Assembly: GCA_021811205.1 (NCBI GenBank)
Contig: JAJZPK010000162.1
Span: 1 to 5,172 of the forward strand
Origin: Pseudomonadota bacterium
GTDB lineage: Bacteria; Pseudomonadota; Gammaproteobacteria; Burkholderiales; JABEVD01
Reading direction: 5' to 3'
DNA length: 5,172 bases
Below, piece after piece: positions 1 through 5,172 of the stretch. Position numbers and translations under genes: made by a program. Numbering within the stretch: position 1 is the stretch's first letter; each line of letters opens with the position of its first letter. Below the pieces are notes generated by a model. That model was given only the letters and a program-made list of their open reading frames with translations, searched no databases and had not been told where the DNA came from.

Positions 1-1052
1 GCAACATCCGTCTCGCCATCAATGGCCTTTTCAAGGCTGAAAAGCAAGGCGATGTGATTGCAGACGCCATGAGTGAGCGCGCTTCCAAAGCATTGGCGGA
101 GATGCCTACAAGTTTGTCGAATCTTGAAACGACGTTTACCCCCTTCCTTCCCAGGGGAACGGTGGGACTGGATGCACTTCGCCGAATTGGAAAAGCGCAA
201 AAGACCGATGGTGTATGCTCAGCAAGACCATTGCCTGATATGTCCATGCCGACTGGTCTCGACTATCTGATCGAAGACATTGCCCGAAATGATCACGGAG
301 TCGTCATGACCATGGGCAAGGGGGGCGTGGGTAAAACCAGCGTGGCTGCAGCGATCGCCGTTGCTCTGGCAGAACGCGGTCACAAGGTTATTCTGACGAC
401 CACTGATCCTGCAGCACATGTCGCGCATGCCGTGACGACTGACATCCCCAATCTGACCATCACGCGAATCGATCCTGAGCTTGAAGTCAGGCATTATGCA
501 GACGACATTCTGGGCAAAGCCGATCAGCGCATGGATGCTGCGGCGCTCAGGTTGCTGGAAGAAGATCTGCGTTCACCCTGTACCGAAGAAATTGCTGTTT
601 TCCGCGCTTTTGCGCGCACGGTGGATCAAGGCAAAAATGGATTCGTGGTGCTGGACACTGCGCCAACAGGACATACTATCTTGTTGCTCGACGCTGCAGA
701 AGCCTATCATCGTGAGGTGATGCGAGCACAGGGTGACATGCCAGAATCAGTTCGTGAATTGCTTCCCAGGCTCAGGGACGGCAATTATACGCGCGTCCTG
801 ATCGTGACTCTGCCGGAATCCACGCCAGTACACGAGGCTGAACGCCTTCAGGAGGATCTTGTCAGGGCAGGTATTCAGCCGTACGCATGGGTGATCAATC
901 AATCGATATTGGCAAGTGGCACAAATGATCCGCTGCTGTGCGAGCACGGTGCTTATGAGAAAAATTACATCGAGCTTGTGCAGTATAAACTGGCATCTCG
1001 GACAGCGCTGATCCCATGGATGCCGCTTCTCAACAATTCCTTCAAAAGTTGA
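1..1052 (+). CDS. arsA: Arsenite efflux pump ATPase ArsA, 3' part (linker and complete second ATPase half)
   Basis: This is the cytosolic ATPase that energises arsenite/antimonite export through the membrane protein ArsB. The frame is already open at the left edge (first full codon at 3, reading NIRLAINGLF), so GTG 54 is not the true start and the first half lies off the window. The second half has a deviant Walker A P-loop GKGGVGKT (315-338), the TTTDPAAH switch segment (about 399-422), LLEEDLRSPCTEEIAVF around 552-602 and the signature DTAPTGHT (654-677). By alignment from memory with plasmid R773 ArsA (583 residues), Ser 573-575, Cys 579-581 and His 672-674 match the metalloid-site residues Ser420, Cys422 and His453, so this half should bind As(III)/Sb(III). 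The body is intact up to ALIPWMP. The last eight residues (LLNNSFKS) do not look like a family C-terminus, and another frame gives a more plausible tail, so a late frameshift is possible. The cupredoxin gene starts 24 bases after the stop. Confidence 0.95.
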   Translation, partial: NIRLAINGLFKAEKQGDVIADAMSERASKALAEMPTSLSNLETTFTPFLPRGTVGLDALRRIGKAQKTDGVCSARPLPDMSMPTGLDYLIEDIARNDHGVVMTMGKGGVGKTSVAAAIAVALAERGHKVILTTTDPAAHVAHAVTTDIPNLTITRIDPELEVRHYADDILGKADQRMDAAALRLLEEDLRSPCTEEIAVFRAFARTVDQGKNGFVVLDTAPTGHTILLLDAAEAYHREVMRAQGDMPESVRELLPRLRDGNYTRVLIVTLPESTPVHEAERLQEDLVRAGIQPYAWVINQSILASGTNDPLLCEHGAYEKNYIELVQYKLASRTALIPWMPLLNNSFKS

Positions 1053-1076
1053 TACTGCTCCCAAAGTAAATTCCTG

Positions 1077-1557
1077 ATGCGCAAAATCCCTATCTTGATC
1101 AGCATGCTGTACGCAACCGCATTGAACAGCCCGGTTTTCGCTGGCGATTCGTCAAACCAGCGTATTGTTCCTGAAAGTGAAGTAACCATCGCATCAAGCG
1201 TTCCAGCCGCTGAAAAAGTAGTGATCGACGCTGGCCATCGCGGTAAAAGAAACCGAAACGAAAGAACAATTGGCTAAATTCGGAGAAGTCTATGCCTTCT
1301 CCCCTTCGTTCTTCGCCGTTCACCGCGATCAACCCGTGCAGATAGAGTTATGGAATCTTCAGCCTGACGATCCGCATGATTTCACGCTTGTCGACTCAAA
1401 CCAAAAGAAGCTTGTGTCCATGACGCTGGAACCGCTTGCAAAGAAATCGATGGTACTCATATTCCATCGTGAAGGTTTTTACCAATTCAGATGCAACATT
1501 CACCAACCAGAAATGAGTGGACAAATTTTGGTACTGTCACCATTGCATGACCATTGA
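1077..1557 (+). pseudogene. Exported cupredoxin (type-1 copper protein family), frameshifted
   Basis: Two adjacent frames together make one small periplasmic copper protein. Frame A, from ATG 1077, begins with a Sec signal peptide: a basic MRK, the hydrophobic core IPILISMLYATAL and a likely cut after VFA, giving mature GDSSNQ. It runs on uselessly to a stop at 1275. Frame B is open after a TGA at 1222-1224 and reads LAIAVKETETKEQLAKFGEV, then the cupredoxin fold, ending at 1557. The likely copper ligands are His 1375-1377 (in DDPHDF) and a C-x2-H-x3-M cluster, Cys 1492-1494, His 1501-1503 and Met 1513-1515 (CNIHQPEM). Removing one base near 1230 joins VVID to LAIAV smoothly and gives a protein of about 159 residues. 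As written, no protein has both the export signal and the copper site. No strong Shine-Dalgarno precedes ATG 1077, which fits translation coupled to arsA. A role in copper handling or periplasmic electron transfer is inferred. The frameshift may be a sequencing error. Confidence 0.8.
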
Positions 1558-1697
1558 AGCTGTGGCCGTTTAAATCAGATACCTGCCGTTTTAACTCTAA
1601 TAATTTGCCGGCTGCTTAGGGCACCGACCACCCATTGACAGTCGTCGCCAAAAGCAGTCATTGACGTTTCTGCGGAAAAAGCCAACGACAGCTTCTG

Positions 1698-1722
1698 GGA
1701 GTGTACGTTCTATACGTACTCC
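1698..1722. repeat. Inverted repeat GTACGT-N5-ACGTAC
   Basis: GTACGT (1703-1708) and ACGTAC (1714-1719) are perfect reverse complements around the 5-base centre TCTAT. The pairing extends outward as GGAG against CTCC if a two-base bulge is allowed. It could be a small hairpin or a dyad operator, but there is no gene start next to it and no T run after it. Function is unknown. Confidence 0.5.
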
Positions 1723-1727
1723 GTGCC
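1712..1727 (-). repeat. Short diverged repeat, copy 1
   Basis: Read on the minus strand this is GGCACGGAGTACGTAT. It matches copy 2 at 2856-2871 on the plus strand (GGCACGGAGTACGCAT) at 15 of 16 positions, with the first 13 identical. A second shared word, CCCAGAAGC, follows in the same orientation (complement 1691-1699 here, 2910-2918 there), though the gap between the two words differs by 26 bases. The two copies face each other across the hydrolase gene. Confidence 0.5.
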
Positions 1728-1867
1728 AAATGCAGACTGTCACAGCACCCGAATTCTTGCCATTAGAATGGGTTACGTGATTCCGCATTCAGTCATATAT
1801 ATTTGTCTGGCACCCAGACATGCCTGATGCACTAGCCAAATTGGAAGATTGTTGACATCATGCATGC

Positions 1868-1899
1868 GGACAACGAGGGAGGCGGGCATCTCCCTGTCC
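1868..1899 (-). terminator. Terminator-like hairpin after the hydrolase gene
   Basis: AGGGAG (1876-1881) pairs with CTCCCT (1890-1895) around an 8-base loop. GGAC (1868-1871) pairs with GTCC (1896-1899), leaving a 4-base bulge. The hairpin lies 6 bases past the stop codon of the minus-strand hydrolase, where a terminator is expected. The minus strand has no U tract after it (GCATGCATGATG follows), so it is not a canonical intrinsic terminator. It may instead protect the mRNA 3' end or stop transcripts poorly from either side. Confidence 0.3.
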
Positions 1900-1905
1900 A
1901 AGCTG

Positions 1906-2643
1906 TCATTCTTTCAGCTTTTCGTCGAAAAGCGTAAATAAGGTTTTCCAGTGTCGTTCGGCTGCATTGAGATCGAACACGGGGGAATCAGGAACTGCGA
2001 AACCGTGTCTTGCGCCCGAGTAGGTTTCCACGAGATGGGGGACACCGGCATCGGACAATGTTTTTTCCAACCGGATTTTCTGTTCTTCCGGGAATGAATT
2101 GTCTTCGACTGCCCCTGCGACGTAAACGAATCCGGACATGTTCTTAAAGAAAAGATGGGGGCTGTCACTCTGATCCGTGGCGAGTCGTCCGCCATGAAAT
2201 GATGCGGCGACGGAGAATCGGTCAGGGAATGCTCCCGCAGCAGTCAGCGCTGCATTGCCTCCCATGCAGTAGCCTACTGACCCGAATCTGTCTCCCCTGA
2301 CGTCGGACCGGGTCGAAAGATGGTCGATCAAGGCTTTTGCGTCAGATACCTTGTTTTCCCTTGAGAGACTTGCGACGTTGTCCAGCAGCTTCTGCCTCAG
2401 TTCCGGATTACGCCCGACTTCAGAAGGATCCATGACCTCAAAATTTTCCAGCCTGTAAAAGAGATCGGGAAGCAGAACGAGATAGCCGTGATCGGAAAGA
2501 CGCGTCGCCATGTCATGCATCGTCTGGCGCACGCCGAACCCGTCCATGAAGAAAATGATTGCAGGCCATGGACCTTCTCCCTTTGGGGTATGAATGAAGG
2601 TTGGGCAAAGACCGTCTCGGGTCGTAATGGTGGTTTTCTGCAT
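1906..2643 (-). CDS. Dienelactone hydrolase family protein
   Basis: This is a cytosolic alpha/beta hydrolase of 245 residues, about the usual length for the family. The type enzyme opens dienelactone to maleylacetate in chlorocatechol breakdown, but many relatives act on other esters or lactones and the substrate here is unknown. The N-terminal strand and oxyanion region read PWPAIIFFMDGFG (26-38). The nucleophile elbow is GYCMGG (124-129) with Cys126, as in true dienelactone hydrolases rather than serine esterases. The acid is probably Asp181 (AGAVEDNSF) and the base His213 (SGARHGF), so the triad appears complete. The start ATG (2641-2643) is chosen because GGAA lies 5 bases upstream, because MQKTTITTRDG is a typical family N-terminus, and because a good promoter inside the longer frame would start the mRNA near 2670. 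The longer frame begins at TTG 2712 and has an ATG at 2698-2700, but neither has a Shine-Dalgarno. The gene is monocistronic; no catabolic genes are beside it. Confidence 0.9.
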   Translation of the reverse strand: MQKTTITTRDGLCPTFIHTPKGEGPWPAIIFFMDGFGVRQTMHDMATRLSDHGYLVLLPDLFYRLENFEVMDPSEVGRNPELRQKLLDNVASLSRENKVSDAKALIDHLSTRSDVRGDRFGSVGYCMGGNAALTAAGAFPDRFSVAASFHGGRLATDQSDSPHLFFKNMSGFVYVAGAVEDNSFPEEQKIRLEKTLSDAGVPHLVETYSGARHGFAVPDSPVFDLNAAERHWKTLFTLFDEKLKE

Positions 2644-2648
2644 GAGTG

Positions 2649-2652
2649 TTCC
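2649..2652 (-). promoter_or_regulatory. Ribosome binding site deciding the hydrolase start
   Basis: On the minus strand GGAA lies 5 bases before ATG 2643. No comparable site precedes the upstream ATG (2700) or TTG (2712), where the sequence is TTTTTGGCC. This supports the 245-residue form. Confidence 0.5.
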
Positions 2653-2676
2653 ATGGTTAGTGACAGGTACCCATGG

Positions 2677-2706
2677 ATTATATGGATTCAATGTGCTCAT
2701 GGCCAA
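2677..2706 (-). promoter_or_regulatory. Sigma-70-type promoter of the hydrolase gene
   Basis: On the minus strand TTGGCC (2701-2706, 4 of 6 to the -35 consensus) is followed after 18 bases by a perfect TATAAT (2677-2682). Transcription would begin near 2670, leaving a leader of roughly 27 bases before ATG 2643. The site falls inside the longer open frame from 2712, which argues that the upstream start codons are not used. Confidence 0.55.
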
Positions 2707-2855
2707 AAACAATGTACAGAATTCGATAGGTTCGCAATCCTGGACTCAGCTATGCGCTTTTCAGGCTAACCACATTGGAGGCGCTGAGAATAGCTTCAAG
2801 TCTATTGCCCAGCTTGTTCCATGCTTCACGCCGTGGTAGCCGTATGACCGCAACG

Positions 2856-2871
2856 GGCACGGAGTACGCAT
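2856..2871 (+). repeat. Short diverged repeat, copy 2
   Basis: GGCACGGAGTACGCAT matches the reverse complement of 1712-1727 with one mismatch. The shared word CCCAGAAGC follows at 2910-2918. It is oriented opposite to copy 1, so the pair brackets the hydrolase gene as an inverted pair about 1.1 kb apart. Confidence 0.5.
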
Positions 2872-2996
2872 TGATAGTTGTCACTGAATGCGTTCATCGA
2901 GACTCTTGACCCAGAAGCCAATGAACAGCTTAAACGGAAAATCTCAAGCTCGATCTCAATGGCTCTTCCTTCTTGAAAACAGAAACAAATGATTTT

Positions 2997-3014
2997 TGAA
3001 TTTATATCAATTCA
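2997..3014. promoter_or_regulatory. 18-bp dyad, possible operator upstream of the cyclic-di-GMP gene
   Basis: TGAATT (2997-3002) and AATTCA (3009-3014) form a perfect inverted repeat with a 6-base centre, TATATC. It overlaps the expected -35 region of the promoter below, where a repressor or a class-II activator would bind. It loosely recalls FNR/CRP-family sites (TTGAA...ATCAA) but the spacing is not canonical, so no regulator is assigned. Confidence 0.35.
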
Positions 3015-3040
3015 TTCGGCATCAAGGATTTTTGTATACT
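3011..3040 (+). promoter_or_regulatory. Candidate promoter of the cyclic-di-GMP gene
   Basis: TATACT at 3035-3040 is a good -10 match (5 of 6). With an 18-base spacer the -35 hexamer would be TTCATT (3011-3016), a weak match, so the promoter may need an activator. The start of transcription would be near 3047, about 35 bases before ATG 3082. An AAGG ribosome site at 3070-3073 lies 8 bases before that ATG. Confidence 0.4.
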
Positions 3041-3081
3041 AGGCAGTATTGCGTTTTCCTGAGATGGTAAAGGTGCGATAG

Positions 3082-5172
3082 ATGGTCAGTGCATTTCTCC
3101 GAGACAATAATGATCTACTCCACTTGGTTACGGAAATGGCTGATATTGCGGTATGGGAGTATGACTTTATCGCCGGTCACATGTTGCGTTCAAGCAATCA
3201 CGACAAGCTCTACGGACTGCCTAAGCAAACTGAATGGACAATTGACACCTTTCTCAATGCAACTCATCCCGAAGATCGCGCAAAAGGGCAAGACTATATC
3301 CAGAAATCCGTATTGCCCGAAGGGCCGGATGATTATGCCTTTGACTTCCGAGTTATATGGCCAGACAGCTCTATCCATTGGCTGTGGGTTCGAGGGCGCG
3401 TTGTCAAGCGCAATAAATCGGGACAAGGGATTCTTGTTAGAGGTGTTCTGGTGGATATCACTACGCGCAAGGCAGCAGAAAACAAAGTCCTGCGCATCAG
3501 CAATCTTTACAAGGCACTCAGCGAAATCAACCAGGCGATCGTGCGGATGGAGACCGAAGAAACACTGTTTCCGCTCGTCTGTCGGATGGCCGTGGATTTC
3601 GGCGGGATGGCGCTGGCGACGATCAGGCAGTTGAACCCTGAAACCAACCTCCTTGATTCAGTGGAGAGCTATGGAAGCGGCGCCGATTATCTGAAGAGCA
3701 CGATTGTTTCTGCAAGCGATGCCGTACCGGAAGGCAGAGGGCCTGCAGGCACGGCATTTCGTGAAAGCCGGAATGTCATCATCAACCATTATCTAAAGAA
3801 CGAGACGACCAGGCCATGGCACGATCAGGCAAGGCGCTTCGGATGGGGCAGCAGCGGCACATTCCCGATTCTTCGAGGTGGCAAGCCGTTTGCGATTCTG
3901 GGCGTCTATCATCCTGATGAGGATGCATTCGACAAGGAAGCCATCGATCTGCTGGATGAGATGATACGCGACATATCGTTCTCCCTCGACAGCTTTGACA
4001 GGGAAAGGGAGCGACAACGGATCCGCAGTGATCTCCTTGCCAGCGAACGCCACTTCAGGGCTTACTTTGACCGTGCAATGGTGGGAATGGCAGCGACGTC
4101 ACCCACCACTGGCTCCTGGCTCGAAGTCAACGAGGCCCTATGCAAGATGCTGGGCTATTCGAAAGAGGAATTGTTGCAGAAGCCCTGGGCTGATGTTACT
4201 CATCCCGATGATGTAGAAGAAAGCAGCGAGGCAGTTCGCAGCATCCTGGACGGAGAAACCGACGATTTCGAATTGAACAAGCGCTATGTCAGGAAGGATG
4301 GGAGCGTCATCCACGCGCATATCGCAAGCAGGGGCGTGCATGGGCCAACCGGAGAAGTCGACTATTTGGTCACCATCGTCGACGACATTACCGAAATCAA
4401 GAACCATCAGAATCAGCTGGAACACCTGATTCATCATGATCCGTTGACCGGGCTACCGAACAGGGTGTTGCTGAACGACCGGCTCGACATGGCGGTTTCA
4501 GGGGCAAAACGCGCAGGCGGCAACATCGCCGTGTGCTTCATGGATCTAGACGGCTTCAAGCCCATCAACGACACTTACGGCCATGCCACAGGAGACAGTC
4601 TGCTCATCGAGGTAGCGAAACGGCTCACCGCCGCCTCCCGCTCGACCGATACAGTCGCGCGCCTTGGGGGGGGACGAATTCGTCTTGGTCCTGAACGGAC
4701 TGTCGGGCGAGGATGAATGCACAATGCTGTTGAACCGGATCATGGAGATTTTCAGCGATCCTTTTCTGATCGATGGACATGAAGTCAAAATATCTTCGAG
4801 CATCGGGGTAGCAATGTATCCCGATCACGTCACGGACGGCTCGGGATTGCTGCGGCATGCCGATCAGGCCATGTACATCGCCAAGCAGAAGGGACGGAAC
4901 AGAATCCATTTCTTCGATGCGGTCAACGACCATCTCGCCCAGGTGCGCTCGGAGGGCCTATCCCGCATTGAAATGGCATTGCAGACTGATGAGCTGGTTC
5001 TTTACTACCAGCCGAAAATCGACATGAGAAGCGGCGAAGTGATCAGCATGGAAGCCTTGATCCGCTGGCAGCACCCCGAACGCGGACTTCTGGCGCCAGC
5101 AGAATTCATGCCGCTTGTCGAAAACAGCGAATTCGAAATCAGGCTTTCAGAATGGGTGATTCTGCAGGGCAT
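3082..5172 (+). CDS. PAS-GAF-PAS-GGDEF-EAL cyclic-di-GMP protein, frameshifted in GGDEF and cut by the window edge
   Basis: This is a sensor enzyme of the bifunctional type that makes (GGDEF) and breaks (EAL) cyclic-di-GMP. No signal peptide or membrane segment is visible, so it should be cytosolic. Order: PAS about 14-135 (WEYDF, THPEDR, DITTRK), GAF about 136-305, PAS about 320-442 (ERHFRAYFDRAMVGMA, THPDD, DDITEIK), then GGDEF from about 446 (DPLTGLPNR 453-461, FMDLDGFKPIND 486-497). Arg520-Asp523 (RSTD) sits five residues before GGDEF, the standard product-inhibition I-site. The frame from 3082 then goes wrong: eight G at 4666-4673 give RLGGGRIRLG and a stop at 4714-4716 (544 residues). 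With seven G it reads RLGGDEFVLVLNG and stays open to the edge through SSSIGVAMYPDH, YYQPKID and EALIRW (EAL at 5051-5059). Signature motifs seen are intact once corrected; the later EAL catalytic residues lie outside. The truncated product would lack the cyclase active site and the whole EAL domain. Confidence 0.9.
4666..4673 (+). repeat. Run of eight G in the GGDEF codons (frameshift site)
   Basis: CTT is followed by eight G and then ACGAATTC. Codons CTT GGG GGG GAC GAA TTC (LGGDEF) need seven G. The extra G moves the ribosome into a frame ending at 4716, while the correct frame stays open for the remaining 500 bases. Homopolymer runs of this length are prone both to polymerase slippage in cells and to read errors. 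Confidence 0.9.

Larger units (their letters stand above)
1558..1905. other. Intergenic region without a convincing gene
   Basis: This 348-base stretch separates the arsA-cupredoxin block from the convergent hydrolase gene. A 63-codon minus-strand ORF (complement 1597-1788) resembles no family I know and has low-complexity composition typical of chance ORFs. What can be seen is a perfect inverted repeat at 1703-1719, one copy of a short diverged repeat shared with the far side of the hydrolase gene (1712-1727), a short AT run at 1796-1803 and a hairpin at 1868-1899 just past the hydrolase stop. I see no clear intrinsic terminator for the cupredoxin transcript and no RNA gene. Confidence 0.6.
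2713..3081. other. Intergenic region between the divergent hydrolase and cyclic-di-GMP genes
   Basis: This 369-base stretch lies beyond both gene starts. It contains short repeat copy 2 (2856-2871), a doubtful minus-strand ORF of 44 codons (complement 2750-2884, from GTG, with no Shine-Dalgarno), and, near the right end, an AT-rich stretch with a dyad and a likely -10 element for the gene at 3082. I recognise no RNA gene and no insertion-sequence ends. Confidence 0.6.

Noticed and set aside
54..56. GTG 54 as the start of a single-domain ArsA
   Set aside because: The same frame is open to the left edge and encodes conserved-looking ArsA sequence (NIRLAINGLF), so the gene begins outside the window.
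1597..1788. Minus-strand ORF of 63 codons in the gap after the cupredoxin gene
   Set aside because: It has no recognisable domain, no good ribosome site, and overlaps the inverted repeat and repeat copy 1; most likely chance.
1558..1905. CRISPR array, tRNA or insertion-sequence ends in the gaps
   Set aside because: No regularly spaced repeats, no tRNA-like cloverleaf with a TTC loop, and no transposase remnant or paired terminal repeats with target duplications could be seen.
2644..2712. N-terminal extension of the hydrolase to TTG 2712 or ATG 2700
   Set aside because: The extension contains a perfect TATAAT promoter element and lacks a ribosome site, whereas ATG 2643 has GGAA at a usable distance and begins with a family-like N-terminus.
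2750..2884. Minus-strand ORF of 44 codons from GTG, with a fairly natural-looking tail (RLPRREAWNKLGNRLEAILS)
   Set aside because: There is no Shine-Dalgarno, the start is not ATG, it runs through repeat copy 2, and I recognise no family. It might be a remnant of a gene end, so a protein search of these residues is worthwhile, but I cannot support it as a gene.
3190..3426. Minus-strand ORFs within the cyclic-di-GMP gene and arsA (for example complement 3190-3426, 4138-4437, 4625-4933)
   Set aside because: They lie opposite strongly supported domain-coding sequence and show no motifs of their own; they are shadows.

Overview
The window looks like chromosomal or accessory DNA of a Gram-negative bacterium, most likely a proteobacterium. 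This rests on an ArsA-type arsenite pump ATPase with two fused halves, a Sec-exported small copper protein, a dienelactone-hydrolase-family enzyme and a large cytosolic PAS-GAF-PAS-GGDEF-EAL cyclic-di-GMP protein. GC content is moderate by eye. The sequence alone does not name a genus.

Layout. Bases 1-1052 (+) hold the 3' part of arsA: the end of the first half, the linker and the complete second ATPase half. A cupredoxin gene follows closely on the same strand (1077-1557). Its signal peptide and its copper-binding domain lie in different reading frames. Bases 1558-1905 hold no convincing gene, but contain a perfect 6-bp inverted repeat, one copy of a short diverged repeat and a terminator-like hairpin. 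Bases 1906-2643 (-) encode a dienelactone hydrolase family protein with its own promoter (a perfect TATAAT). Bases 2713-3081 are intergenic, with a second, inverted copy of the short repeat, a doubtful 44-codon ORF and an AT-rich promoter region with an 18-bp dyad. From 3082 to the right edge (+) runs the cyclic-di-GMP protein. It is broken by one extra G in a run of eight G exactly at the codons of the GGDEF motif, and it continues out of the window inside its EAL domain.

How the genes may work together. arsA and the cupredoxin gene are probably co-transcribed as the tail of an arsenic-resistance operon whose other genes would lie to the left. The hydrolase and the cyclic-di-GMP gene are separate, divergently arranged transcription units with no evident link to arsenic.

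The main caution is that two clear frameshifts, and perhaps a third at the 3' end of arsA, fall within about 3.7 kb. Either the underlying sequence carries single-base errors or the region is decaying. The poly-G frameshift in GGDEF is also the best candidate for real biology (on/off switching by slippage), but the sequence alone cannot separate the two. I see no clearly new multi-gene system here.
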